Shown: positions 37,401-49,745, counted from the first letter of the stretch. The stretch is 64,000 nucleotides of DNA from Amaurobius ferox (GCA_951213105.1 OX578137.1:54544236-54608235), one strand, 5' to 3'. The notes: generated from the sequence alone by a model not told the origin. Program-made: numbers and translations.

Positions 37401-38340
37401 ATACTTCTGCACTTGAACACAAAACTCAGGATGCTTATCGACTGAAATCCCGTTTTCAGCTCTTTTCACGGGCAAACCAATACTTACTCGGCACCAGTTT
37501 GATATTAGGATGCACTATATGTTCTACACTAAAAAATACATCTGAAAATTATATTTGAACATTTAATTTCTGGAAAAATCTATAGGTTAAAAATGCGATT
37601 GGACGCGATTGTGATTATATCTTCACACCCTAAAGAAAAAAAATAATATTTCCTATTTTGCTCTACATATATTCCCTTGAAAAGAAAATACATCCCCTCG
37701 GACCATTTTTCAAAAAAATACTTTTCCACTTGGACAAAAATCTCTCGTTGTTTATCGACTGAAATCCCGTGTTCAGCCGTTTATCACGGGCAAATGAATA
37801 CATGTTCGGTACCATTTCGATATCAGGGAGGTACTATATATTCCATACTAGAAGAATACATCAGAAAAATAAGCTTGAACATTTAATTCCTGGAAAGAAC
37901 TATGGGTCTAAAACGCTATTGGAAGCTATTGTAATCATAATCTTCACACCCTAAACATAAAAAAAAGGAAATCAAGTTCCATTATTCGTTCTACATGCAT
38001 TGTCTTAAAAAGGTAATAATACATCCTCTAGGAATATTTTGAAAAAAAATGGTAGTCTAAAGCACTGACTAAGCCAAAAACAAAAATCTTGATATTTATC
38101 GATTGACATCACGTTTTCAGTTATGGGAAAATAAATACCTTTCCAGTCCCATTTCGATATCAGGGATGCACTGTACATTCTACATTAAAAGAATACATCA
38201 GACAAATAGGTTTAAACATTTAATTTCTGGTATAAGCTATGAATCAAAAGCGTAATTGGACGTGATTTTCATCATAAGCTTTACAGCATAAACTAAAAAA
38301 ATTAACTGCATTGTAGTTCAACACGTATACCGTAATCCAT
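34486..38340. repeat. Satellite: about 320-bp monomers in 640-bp dimers
   Basis: About eleven monomers can be indexed by the word GATATC(A/G) at 34923, 35267, 35599, 35923, 36239, 36563, 36875, 37193, 37501, 37819 and 38156, with spacings of 308-344 bp. Two monomer types alternate. One has CTATGTATTCCACACTAAAAG and a later GATTATACGC; the other has CTAAATATTCCACACTAAAA and GATTGGACGC. The resulting dimer is 640 bp, and 35599-36238 and 36239-36875 are nearly identical. Edge monomers are more diverged. Open frames inside, for example 35861-36061 and 36501-36701 encoding the same 66 residues, are by-products of the repeat. Confidence 0.93.
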
Positions 38341-39110
38341 TCTTAAGTACTTTGGGTTTTTTCCCCCATTCAAATTAAAAAAAAAATAGAATGTTGGTCT
38401 AAATCATTACAGTTATAGCTTATTACCCACCCTTCAGTTTAAAGGATTTGAAAAGATCTTTCGATTGATACCATACTTGAAAATGTAAACCTGAGGTAAT
38501 GACGTCACGCACACAAAAATTGTATTCGAGTTCTTTTCCCAACAGTGATTGTATTAATCATCGAACCATAAATAACTATTTTTATACGTGAATATTCCAA
38601 ATTTTGTCCTATTGTCCTATATGCTGCCATGTTAAAAAAATATATAATTTCGAATCAAGTTTTTGCTCGAATTTAAAAAAATCCCGTCTAGTTCTAGAGT
38701 TTTTGATATCAAAACCGGATATAAAGTTTAAAAACCCGAAAAATCTGAATATATTGCAGCTAGTATGCCCGAAATATTGCAGCTAGTATACAAAAAGTCG
38801 GCCATAGTACAGACAGGCGGATATCTCTCCAAAAATAATCAAAACGCGTTCAGGAGGTCATAAAGCATAATATTGGCATCAAACTCTTGAATTCGAAAAT
38901 TTTCGTGAAAACAATACTGTATCTATAGTAAATTGCATAGTAGTATGAGAAAATAAAGATGAAAATACATTAATTCAGGTATCCATAGAAACAATAGATT
39001 TTAACAGTTAAATTTTTGCAGATTTAAGAATGAAAATCGCGAACAGACTCAAAAGGAAATCTTAACCTTTGAGAGAGAAGGTGAAAGAGAGGGAGAAAGA
39101 GAGAGAAAAT
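38341..39110. other. Spacer between satellite and ACGT-rich repeat
   Basis: AT-rich with no recognised element. A purine run of GAGAGAGA type occurs at about 39072-39107. Confidence 0.55.
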
Positions 39111-39124
39111 TAAAAAAAAGTTGG

Positions 39125-39483
39125 TCTAAAATACTTTACGTGCTATTCGTGCTACTATTGCTCGTCGAATTGTACGTTCTTTTGATGCAGATATTGAACG
39201 TTCTATATTTTACTACTATATCATGACGAATACCACGTTCTTCGGAACGTTTTTATTGGACTACTGCAGAATGTCGAACAGTATGTTCTATATGCACAAA
39301 AAATTGAACGCTCTATGTTGAACTGTTATAGAACTTTAAATAGCACGTTCTTTTGGCACAGAAAAAGAACGTCCTATATTGCACCATTGTAGAACGTCGA
39401 TTATCACGTGCCTATAATACCGCTCTAACACTTATAACAGTATCTTTGAATGTAATCTGAACGTGCCGGTGCTACTTGGGATG
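39125..39483. repeat. ACGT-rich degenerate tandem repeat (second copy, inverted)
   Basis: About 350 bp containing repeated words GAACGTTCTATATT, TAGCACGTTCTTTT and GTAGAACGTCGA, arranged in three to four degenerate units of roughly 55-85 bp. The right edge ends AACGTGCCGGTGCTACTTGG, the exact inverse of the edge at 23571, and retrotransposon sequence follows immediately. Confidence 0.65.
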
Positions 39484-39722
39484 TATTTATAGTAGAGGTT
39501 ATTAATAGTTAAATTAAAAATCAAATTCAGAAGGGGGAGGAATAGAGTTAGAAGGAAATAAATTTGTTTTATGTTTCCAAAACAAGTATTTATAGTAGAG
39601 GTTATTAATAGTAAAATGGATAGGAGTAATACCAGTAATAGAAAACAATGAAATGTTAGTAGTTTTGCAACATGGGCACATTTTAAAAGGAAAACGCTTT
39701 GAACGAATGAATCACGATTATG
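39484..39722 (-). pseudogene. Second fragment of the same non-LTR retrotransposon
   Basis: The block at about 39526-39584 (AGAAGGGGGAGGAATAGAGT and onward) matches 23514-23570, the linker just before the RNase H domain. A segment GTATTTATAGTAGAGGTTAT occurs twice (39482 and 39586), so about 105 bp is duplicated. To the right the minus strand reads a Cys-containing piece (FKMCPCCKTTNISLFS) that probably belongs to the end of the reverse transcriptase. The RNase H domain itself is missing here. Confidence 0.6.
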
Positions 39723-39729
39723 TTTTGGC

Positions 39730-40402
39730 ATGCTAGATGGCCGTACTCGCGTATGACAGCGCTTTCAACAACGCCACCAGGAAGCTTTTCCTATCAGTTG
39801 CCACACAGCCCCTAATTGGTACAATGGTATGGGGTGATTGTATAACATTTGGTGGATGAACACCTTTGGTCCACGTTTCTGACAGTATCATGGCACAACG
39901 ATACGTCTCTGACATTGTGAGACCTGTGGTACAGCCATATCAGTCAACCAAGGCTGGACTGCTTTTTCAGCAGGATAATGCCAGACCACATACTGCACAG
40001 GAACTATGAATATTCTGCAATGGTTTTATATCCTGTCTTGGACAGCATATTCCTCGGATTTGTCGCCAATTGAGCATATTCGGGCCATCAGGGGTCGCCG
40101 ATTAAGAGAACTCCCAATTCCAGCAAACCATGTTCAGTTGCAAACCCAATTGCATGCTGTGTGGAATGCCATCCCTCAGCACATCATTTACCATCTCATT
40201 GACGGGATGCCTCGTCGTATTCAATCCTGCATAGCCGCTCGCGTTGGGCCTATTCTATATTGATCTAAAGTTCCATGCTTTCATTTTCCAGATATGATTT
40301 TTTGATCATTTGCACATCTCCATGTTACAATTATATTCTGTAAATTTCATAAGGATATATCAATTTCTTCATGGTGTTGCGGTTTCAGTTGTGAACAGTG
40401 TA
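39730..40402 (+). mobile_element. Tc1-like transposon, 3' half
   Basis: The + strand encodes the catalytic core. A start like DGRTRVWR at about 39733 is followed by TMVWGVIVYNIWSPLV and MAQRYVSDIVRPVV. Then comes LFQQDNARPHTA with the second Asp, and after a stop and frameshift SDLSPIEHIRAIRGRRLREL with the final acidic residue; the frame ends at 40261. The right terminus ends at 40400 and is flanked by TA. Its inverted-end sequence (CACTGTTCACAACTGAAACC on the minus strand) closely matches the left terminus at 21516. The 5' half is absent. Confidence 0.78.
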
Positions 40403-40594
40403 ATTTGACAACCTAGTGTGTATTGCTGTATTACAGGAATTTACATATCGTTAACAAGACTCCATAATTTTAATTCGGTGCATTAGGATAAATAAGCTCA
40501 TCGACAAGTAAAAAAGTCATGTTTCTATTGCTTCAGTTGATAAGTCTTGAACTTATCACTTATTTGTGCTTGTCACTTATCTGTAGAAATATTA

Positions 40595-41075
40595 TGAATT
40601 AATTACAACTCAAATGTAACGCAAATAAAGTTAAGTACGTAGACTTACATTTCTAGAAAACTTTGGATTTTCTCTGTCCAAACAAGCCTGGACATGAACT
40701 CGAGCCTGCGCCGACCAAATACAAAATGGCTAAAAGGTAGAACCTAATATAGTAGCATTACCAAGGCAATAAAGAAGGAAAAAAATCAAATGAAAAAATC
40801 TGAACTTGAGTAACAAATAAGATAAATGAAATAAATACAGAGTACCTGAAGTTAACACTAGTTTTACTTCCCTTTCGTCACACTAGGTGGCGTTACTATA
40901 TTAGGTTCTGCCGTTTAGCCATTTTCTATTTGGTGGGCATAATCTAGCATTCACTTTAGATTAAGGTCCAGGATTGTTCGCAATGTAGAAGAAAATCCAA
41001 AGATTTAAAGATTCGACTGCTTACTGAAATTTATTTGAGCTGCATTTTATGCTGTAATTCGTTCAATATTGATTG
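40595..41075. repeat. Fold-back (MITE-like) inverted repeat
   Basis: Two arms of roughly 170-190 bp are inverted relative to each other around a 100-bp spacer. The left arm, read on the minus strand, has ACTATATTAGGTTCTACC, TTTAGCCATTTTGTATTTGG and GAAAATCCAAAG. The right arm (about 40889-41075) has ACTATATTAGGTTCTGCC, TTTAGCCATTTTCTATTTGG and GAAAATCCAAAG. No coding. A related single arm lies at about 48895-49110 (CACTAGGTGGC...), which suggests a dispersed family. Confidence 0.68.
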
Positions 41076-43112
41076 TGCAAATATTCACGTTGTAGACTTT
41101 AATCTATCATGTAGTGGACATTCCTGAACCTCTTTGGTATAATAATTTAAAACTCTGTTTTAGAGCAACTATTGGTGAAATAGTTGCTCTAAACTGAAAG
41201 TTGAGCCCACGTCCTGGGTTGTAAAACCTCTGTGGTGACAAATGAAGTGCATAATACTTAACGAACGATACATACTACTCAACCGGCCTCAAATTTAAGA
41301 CTCAGACAGATTGCCGAAACCAGGTGTATAAAAGCAAATTAAATTCACTAGTAGCGGGGAATAACAGATTTTTTTATCTTTTTGGTCACTATAATGACAC
41401 ACTGCATTTTTCTTCCTGCCGGTGCAGTTATCGGTAATCAGTTCTGAAATCTTGAAATAAATGCGAAATCCGTGTTAACCGATGCAGATAAATAAAGTCC
41501 AAGATTTGGTATTTCAACTTATCGGTATATTTTGTGAATAAGAAGATAATTATAAATATTAATTTCTATAAAAACATACAATCGAAATATGCAGTTATTT
41601 CTAGCATGATACATATCATGAGCAATATTTACAGTTTCTCCTGGTATGTTAAAAGATTTTTAAAGTAAATTCGAATACAGACCAGCCTACAAATATATAA
41701 TTCATGAATTATAGTTTTTTTAAATGAAATTATTAAAACACGGCAATTAAATATAACTCCTTTTATCCACAATTAAAAAATACTGTCTAAGTATCAAAAA
41801 GCCACAGTTTTAATATACACTTTAATTGAGAAACTTGGAGAAACATGAACACGTTATATCTTTATTAAAAATGTAGAAATGTTTCTTTCATGAAAATATA
41901 TTAAAAAAGTAATTATAAGAGTAGTTTAATGCAAGTAATTAAACTTTTTTGCAAGTCTAAGCAAAACCAAATAATAAAGTTCTCTTCAAGATCTTAATAT
42001 TTTTTTTTGGTATTTTAATTTGCAAAAATAATTTTTAAGAAATATAATGTGAATTCATTTTATAAAGCTCTTGAATGACTCCATATAAATTAGTAAACGT
42101 AAAACTAGTTTTAAATCAGAATTTATCTCAGTAGCATGATATAAATTGTGAGTTTGATGATAATAGAGACAAGTCGAACGTTATCATATATGAGCGAGAT
42201 ATTGGATTTAAATCAAAATGAAGCAAAAAGAAAAGATATAAAAATATAGATACCAGTATGGATCGATTTCCGCTTTTTATGCAATCTTCAGCAAGAAATA
42301 GCATATACCTGCAAAGGCAGCTTGAAAATGTGCCAGAATTTTACATCCTTCAATTGTGAACGACAAAGTCTTACGATATGCCTGGCATTAAATTCAATAA
42401 AATTAGGCTCAGTCTACAATTAGCTGAACCACCCTTCTTTAGATGGATATTGTGAGTTAGATATTAGGAGTTCGTAAAATTGCAACTCTATCCCCCTTTG
42501 TGTCTTTGCAGGTGTGGTCTATTTTGTTTATAACTTTGGAAACCACCATTAGGTGGCTTCTGTGACTATGAAGAAAAATGTGGTCCATGAGAATACGTCA
42601 TGTTACAAATCTTACATAATAAAACAATATCTATGTGTGTCAGTCTGTCCATATATATCGTCTGCAATGGAAAATCGGAGTTTTTAATTGCGGCGAAATT
42701 CGGTAAAAGTTTCCGGACGATTTTTTTAAATTTAAATTTGTTTAAAATTTATAAAAATTCAAAGCCCGAAATCGGTCGAAGTTCAATTTATTCATCAAAA
42801 ATCAATTTATTCAATCAGTCAATTTCCGAATTTAAGAGATATCATAGCAGGTATTCTGTGAACGATGTCTTGGGTTTTTGGTCTAGACACTTGAGGGGTA
42901 TAAAATTTGCTAGTTTCTAATTTCGTAGAAGTTATATTTACATTTTCAATTTTTGAAAAAAAAATTTCTATATTGTAAGTGGTTCTGATAATCGGACTTA
43001 AATAAGACTTAAATTTTTGAAATAACATATAACATTTTATTTTACTATCGACTTCAAAATCAATTTATTACAGCAATTTTTCAAAGACTATAGATACGAA
43101 ATTCATCAGGAA
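41076..43112. other. AT-rich spacer
   Basis: No assignable gene. The stretch at 42580-42930 resembles the many arthropod dispersed repeats with the wording 'GTCTGTCC...GTAAAAGTTTCC', but I cannot define its ends. Confidence 0.45.
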
Positions 43113-43232
43113 TAAAGATTCATCAAGAATATCTGCTAATTCATAAAGATTTATCAAGAATATCTGCTAATTCATAACGATTCATCAAGAATATCTGCTA
43201 ATTCATAAAAAGATTCATCAAGAATATCTGCA
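43113..43232. repeat. Tandem repeat, about 31-34-bp unit
   Basis: Four copies of AGATTCATCAAGAATATCTG followed by CTAATTCATAA. Unit lengths vary through short A insertions. The fourth copy is truncated at CTGCAGCTG. Confidence 0.85.
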
Positions 43233-43825
43233 GCTGAAGACACGTAATGGGCATTAAAATCCAATATTCTATTTTATTGAATTTTATGTATACAATGTGT
43301 TTTTTAAACGTACACTCCAATTTTAATAACACAAGAAAATGTACCCGATGTTACCCGGAAGTTAAAGCAGTGTAGTTATGCAAAATAATAAAATAAATAC
43401 ATTTTATTTATATAAATAGCAGTAAAACTTGCATGAAACCCGTGTACATTGAATAAACTATGAGCGTGATACTCACCTTTCCTACCAAATCCCCAAACCA
43501 AAAGCCGTCGCTTGGAGAGAGTTTACGTTCTACTTTGACGAATACAATTTAAATCCTAATTGCAACAATCTCAGCACAATTAGACAACTATATATATTAG
43601 CAATATATCTTCGGCAAACGACGCAATATTTATATTTTCAGAGCACAATTGCCTGTTACTTTGCAGACATTGCCTGTCACTTTGCCCCTTTGCTGACATT
43701 GGCGTCCATGGACGCCATGACTGCAAAGGGAGATGGAACTGTTTGGGATGGGGTATGTCAATTACCTGCCTTCTTGAGAGGTTCTTCGTTTGGGATGGAC
43801 GCTGTCCCACCCGTAAGCAAAAGGT

Positions 43826-43990
43826 TAAGATTTAATGACAGTTAGGTATTACATAAGTTTTGTCTAAATGTATTACTTAATATTCGGGAAAGGAGTTTGG
43901 TATTACGCATATTCTTTTATCCTTTCTCTCAATATGGGGTATTTTTTCCCTAAAGAGGTAAAACTTCTATGAGGATTAAAATCTAGATAC
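43826..43990. repeat. Dispersed repeat, copy 1
   Basis: Contains TTAGGTATTACATAAGTTTT, then AGGAGTTTGGTATTACGCAT. The same string order recurs at 46316-46480. It is non-coding. The sequence to its right (43990-44400) has further repeated phrases such as 'AAATCGTTGGCCTTTCGTAA' and 'AAATCGTTAGCTCTTTGTAA' about 150 bp apart, so it is itself internally repetitive. Confidence 0.6.
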
Positions 43991-44658
43991 CAGAAACCAC
44001 CGTTGTCGTACTGTGGATGTACGTAAGGAGGTGGGTATCAAATCGTTGGCCTTTCGTAATTTCAAAACACACTTAAGCGATTTGAACTAAATTTGGCTGG
44101 CAAATTGTATATATTACGTCGTTGAAAACGCAGAAAAAAAAATCAACAAAATGTATGTAGTTTATCTATATACCTGTGATTTGACAAAATCGTTAGCTCT
44201 TTGTAATTCCAAAAACTGTAAAAGCAATTTGGCCTACATTTAAGGTATACAGAATTTATTGTCTAGATGTGACCACAATTTTTTTTTCGGAAAAATATTT
44301 ACAGTTTAGAATCAAAACGAGCTGTATCAAAATCAGTAAACATGTATAATCTAAAAATCCTCTAGAGCAATTGAGATTAAATCTGGTTGGTATACTGTGT
44401 ATATTGTGCAAATGTGAATGCAGAAAACACCTTTATAAAATGTATATAGTTTGGTTTAGAGAGCGATTGCCAATTTATTTCATGTGTAAATTGTCAGATT
44501 TGCCCCGATCCTTCAGTTTCTTACATGAAAGGTAAAAATATATGTTTTCAATTTTCATGGTGTCACAAAATATACCAATCTATGTGAAAGACCTGGGGAC
44601 AATTTTGCAGTTTTGATATTTACAACTATTTACGACGAATCATAGCGCATATTTTCAG

Positions 44659-44849
44659 GCACCGTTATTGACAGTCTCTTCAAGGAAAGTCATGACCTCC
44701 TAGGGCGAAGACCTCCTAGGACCAAGCGTTCAGTGGAGACTCAGGGAGCCAATGATGCGAAGATGCGGAATCACACTGAGGAGCCTCCAATGAGAGCAAG
44801 GAGGGCGTATATAGATCTCAGGCAAAATAATGTGGCGACAAGGAGATAA
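44659..44849 (+). CDS. Candidate terminal coding exon
   Basis: A good acceptor (catattttcag) is followed by 63 codons ending in TAA at 44847-44849. The segment is clearly GC-richer than its AT-rich flanks. It reads, from phase 1, TVIDSLFKESHDLLGRRPP, then a basic Arg/Pro segment with RRAYIDLRQNN near the end. The phase and charged, Tyr-containing content fit a cytoplasmic tail, and exon 11739-11862 ends in the required phase 1. Whether it belongs to that gene, 33 kb to the left, or to another gene whose earlier exons I do not recognise cannot be settled here. Confidence 0.5.
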
Positions 44850-46315
44850 AGTCAATGAATATAATGATAATTATAATTTAAGAAGCGAGGTCATGAAAAG
44901 ATTGGAATGATAATTCAATCAGTGTGGTTCATAATGATTATCCAAAGGTCATGAGAGAGAGACAGAATGATAATACAAAAGTTCCGAGAGTCATGTTTTC
45001 AAGCAGTGTAGTGATTCGTTATTTTAAATATTCAAATGTTATAGAAAAAGAAAGATAACACCAAATGTTAGAAAAAAAAGCGGCAACAATTCCAGTCATA
45101 CTGAACAACAAACCCGACAAACAGAGATATGTGTTAGCCTGCGTATATATTAACTCAATTATTGATTTTGGAAAAATATTCTGGTCTCACGCGTATATTT
45201 CTCCTCCTTAAGCGTTTATTAAAATTAACGTAATTTTAATCATTACAATAATATGTGCGAATGAATAATATTTATTTTAAAAGTTAAAAGTGTGGAATTT
45301 AATGTCTAGTGTTTTAAATAATAATTATAGTTTAGGAACTCGTGTAAAGAGGTAAATGGCGGGTTATTGCAGTCACGACCACAATTAATTAAGAATAATA
45401 ATTTAATCCATAAAATAGAATTATATTTATAAAAGAAATAAGCTCCAATTAAATGTTTATGTTTCTTTTACCACACTATGTTTCAAAGAAATGCAAAGAA
45501 ATAGCAAATAAATCTGAAAAAAAAAATGCTGCAGAACTTCACAAAGAAATTAATAAAACGCGGAAAAATATCTTCCATCAAATATTCATTTTTGTACTTT
45601 TGTGATTAGTGGTTAAAGCTCCATGCAATAATAAATTCGCGTGTAAAGTTGAGTTTTTAATTTTTTTATATTTAATTACTTTTTACTGAGCTCATATTTT
45701 TAAATTTAAAATCCGAATAAAATAATTACAAACGAAACACGCCTCGCTTTCCGGCGAAAGTAAACGTCAATCATTAAACATATGCTCTCACAATTTATAC
45801 ATAACCGTAAGAAAATTCTTTGCTGCAATATTTGACAACCCATAACTCACAAAATTACGGTAAGGCGCTAAAATTCTAAATATATATCTTAAAAAATGCA
45901 TTTAAGTATGAATAATCACATTCACTAAAACCTAAATATGGAATATCATTTCTCAAATATATAAAACGTCTGAATTATCTGCAACCGCATTACAGACAAC
46001 GATGATGATTTGTAGTGTAATTCCGGTGGTTCTGCAAAAAGAATTCATCTCCAGCCGTTTTAGCCCACCAAAATTCCATGCTCCATTACTCGTCAAATGA
46101 GCCCACCACTGAAGAAGGGAATTCTGGGAAGCCGCTTAAAAGCCAAATGCAAAAATAAGATAAGAGTGCCATCGACAATATTATCCGGTATGCTGGCGGA
46201 ATTAAAAATCGATTTACGACGACAAAGTGCACATATTAGAAAAGAGGGCCAGGATATAATGCTTCTATAATATATTTTGATGTCGTTTTTTTTAATAGAA
46301 GAGCGTTTTCGCCTT
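44850..46315. other. AT-rich sequence after candidate exon
   Basis: No coding segments recognised. AATAAA-like words occur near 45505, but in this composition they are uninformative. Confidence 0.45.
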
Positions 46316-46480
46316 AAGGTTTAATGAGAGTTAGGTATTACGTGAGTTTTGTCTAAATGTAGTACTTTATACCCGGGTAAGGAGTTTGGTGTTACACATA
46401 TTCTTAGAATAAATGGATTTGATCTTTTCTCTAAATATTGGGATTTTTTTAAAGATGTAAAACTATCACGAGGATGAAAG
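46316..46480. repeat. Dispersed repeat, copy 2
   Basis: Matches 43826-43990 in the same orientation (TTAGGTATTACGTGAGTTTT, AGGAGTTTGGTGTTACACAT) with scattered substitutions. Confidence 0.6.
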
Positions 46481-48894
46481 AATATTGCATAATATTATTT
46501 GACCAGCACATGATTTTTAATGTATGATAATAGTTATTATTTTATAATTTATAGTCATTGGAATTAGATAATTCGAACAATTGAATAAATGGAATTTCAG
46601 TGTCAATGCAGAAATTAGCATTAGTTGACACAGAATTTTTGATTATTAGCGCTTTTGAAGACCGGCTACGTTATAATTACGCTGGAAGCAAGACCAATTA
46701 CTGCATTTTTGTTTAATACCAAAAATATTGGCTGTTGTTTGTTTAATACCAAAACTATTGGTGCTGAAGATAGTTAGCAAGAGGGGAAACTAGATCCACT
46801 TATACTGATCGCAATCTCAAGTTTTATGAACTTTTTTTGAAGCTGCTTATTTTTAGATATGTAACTACTATTAAATGCACTTTACTGCAACATTACAAAG
46901 ATTTATACATTTTACAAAAGAAGAAATGTATAGTAAGTTAACATTTATTCATACAGCACACGTTTACGTATACAATACACTTAATTCTACGCTACACGGT
47001 TATCCGTGTCTCTTTTATCTGGAAATATCCGTTTATCCACCTCTTAGGAAAACATCTATAAAACTGATAATTCATTGTAATCTCTTCACCAAGTGATCAT
47101 CCGGCATAGGTGGAGAAAACTTGTTGCCTATTTAACAAAATTTTATGAAAACCATGACTTTTGTTGAGTTAATTGATTATTCTAATTTTGTCCCTTAGTA
47201 AGTAACATTAAAAAACCATTTTATACAGTTAATTATATACAAGTCTGTCAATAAACTGAAGAAGCACCTATATTTTTTCACACAAGAACTAAAACTTCTA
47301 TGAACAGGTACAACTTTATCTTAATCTCAAGGTCTATGAAATCGACCTTATAAAAGAAAACGACCAGAATCAATGGAATGCCTTCGGACCTATTAGCATT
47401 CTTCACTTTCTACAAGAAAACTTGCTATGAGTTGATTTTCTGTAATGACCAACAAAGTATATTTAAACACACAGAAATCTTAAATTTTATATAACATTGA
47501 ACTGAACTCTTCCTGTTCGAGCATGTAATAGTCAAAACTTCATCCAGTTTGTTCTAAATGTATTCTAATTATTTAAACAACCCCCAATTGATGAGTTCGG
47601 TGACTAAATTCTTATAGAAGTTAGATATTAAATGGTCCAACATCTTAATTTCATGCCTCTAGTTTTACAGCAACATATTTAACATGCAACAACAGTTGCA
47701 AACATTTGTTTATAACAGCTAGCTATTTTTCATAAAATAATTTTTGTAGTGGTTAATGAAATCCGTGTATTAATTATATTATATTATGTATAATACATTT
47801 TCATTATGATTTTAGAGAGACTTAAATGTGAAAAAATGTTTTTCTTCTGTTTTAACAAAGCATTAATTAAACCAAAAACAGAAAAAAAATGTGTTATGTG
47901 TGTATGGAAATTAATTGAAGATTTTTTTGCAAAGATTTTGATGAAAACAGCAGCTGTGCATGACGTTCTTTTGAAAAGAATATTTTAATAAACATATGAG
48001 AATTATTTAGGAATTTCTTGAATGTGTGGCAGCAACACACAGTATAGCAAAATCTCTAGTTTGTTAATTGGAAAATGCATTTTTCCAATTCTGTATTATT
48101 GAAATAAATGTACAAATGAAACTTATATATAAAGATAAAAGTCTATCCGCATGTCTTGATTACATAGAATCAAAACTAAACCGTTCAACTATACATATTA
48201 TTTCAATCAAATTTCGTACGCGACGAAATAAATCTAGAAACACGTTTTTATTTAAAAAGTATTTTCGAACTAATTTTTGCACTTTTTTTAGAACAATGAT
48301 TTTTTTTTAGTCTGAAATTATTTTCGGCATAAGTTTCTTGGGATTATTTTTTGCGATAATTTATTTTTATTCATTAGTTTTATAAAAAATAATAGAAATA
48401 ATTAGTCTTAACTTTTGTGATGCATTTACATATTCATGAAATAGCCTCAGATTCTAAATTTTTTTAAACCCAATAATTGACTAAGTAAAGCACAAGACTT
48501 TGCACACAATCAACAATGAACTGGTTTATAACGTATAATAAAGTGCATAAAAAGATACATGAGCATGCGTATGTTTCAGAAATCAATTGGATTTTCTTCT
48601 TCAGAACAACAGGTCTGACTTGGATGACTAGTGATCTGTTTAGTTTTTCTTCTTCCTCCACTATTCAAAAGAACTCATTATTTTTCGATTCAGATTTCTT
48701 TAATGCTTTTCATATCAATAAAAATCCCAGTAATCTAGTTAATGATTTGCCAATGACTCCATATTTCTCCGAAGTATGGTATGATCAGGTCTCGGGTTTT
48801 ATCAATTTTAGTTTATGTTTACTGCATTTTTTATTTTTTCTTCTGTGTTTGTTTTGTTCATATTATCTTCCTTTTTTCTAATTTTCTAGGTTTA
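46481..48894. other. AT-rich spacer
   Basis: The open frames here (for example 46875-47096, 48068-48310 and 48516-48881) are short and biased toward Phe, Ile and Lys codons, as expected by chance. A short shared segment, ATCAACAATGAACTGGTTTA at about 48507 and AATCAATAATGAACTGGTTT at 23969, shows a dispersed repeat of unknown type at both sites. Confidence 0.5.
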
Positions 48895-49110
48895 TTTTCC
48901 TTTAGTCACACTAGGTGGCACTAATATACATTGGGACCCATTGTTTAGGAATTTATAGTTTAGACTATATAGTTTTGCACTTATTTTACCTTCAGGTCCA
49001 GACTTGCTGCATTGAGGATGGAAAGTCTAAGCATTTCTGAACTATGCACTCTCATTTATCTTTATTTTCGCTGCATTTTACTGTGTGAACATCATTATTA
49101 ATAATTGACT
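48895..49110. repeat. Single arm of the fold-back repeat family
   Basis: TAGTCACACTAGGTGGCACTA and the later TTCGCTGCATTTTACTGTG parallel the right arm of the 40595-41075 element (CGTCACACTAGGTGGCGTTA, GAGCTGCATTTTATGCTGT). It is more diverged and I see no opposite arm. Confidence 0.45.
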
Positions 49111-49745
49111 ATATTCATTATATGATTACTATCGAAACTATGGAATTGTTGTTAATTTTGCACACTCTATGGATACTTTACATATCAAGATAAATAATGT
49201 TCTTTGTCCTGAAACTCTATAGGAAAAAGCATGAAACTGAAAAACGGGATCACACAGTCTTGTGTGCGATACCAAAGCCTCTCATAACAAAGATCATGCA
49301 ATATACTAGAAGGATTTGCACACTAATGCCCCTGTCCAAACTTAGTTCCATTTTTAACCCCCTTTTGAACCCCCTTCTTACCGCTCTCCCTGCATGGTCG
49401 CCAAGCAGCAAAATTGGGTCGGTAACGTCTGCCCATTGCAGAGACTGAAATACAAAATGAAAATTGCATCAAAAGCGAAACAAGCGTTTAATAAAATCTT
49501 TATAAAAACAATTATTTTAAAAATCCCCTCGCCCTCCCGGCCGTTTCAATATGAATTGATTTTTATTGAAGTGCACTTTTCATCTTAATTGTTACTTTTA
49601 GAAGTTTTTATCGTAGAAACTAAAAGATTTAACCGACTAACTTTGAACTTGGATTGATCGTAGCTGCTTGAAGGGGTGTTTCAAACACCGGCAGACAGGC
49701 TACACTTTTGAGTTGCTTGAGTACAATAATTATTAAAATTTTCAG

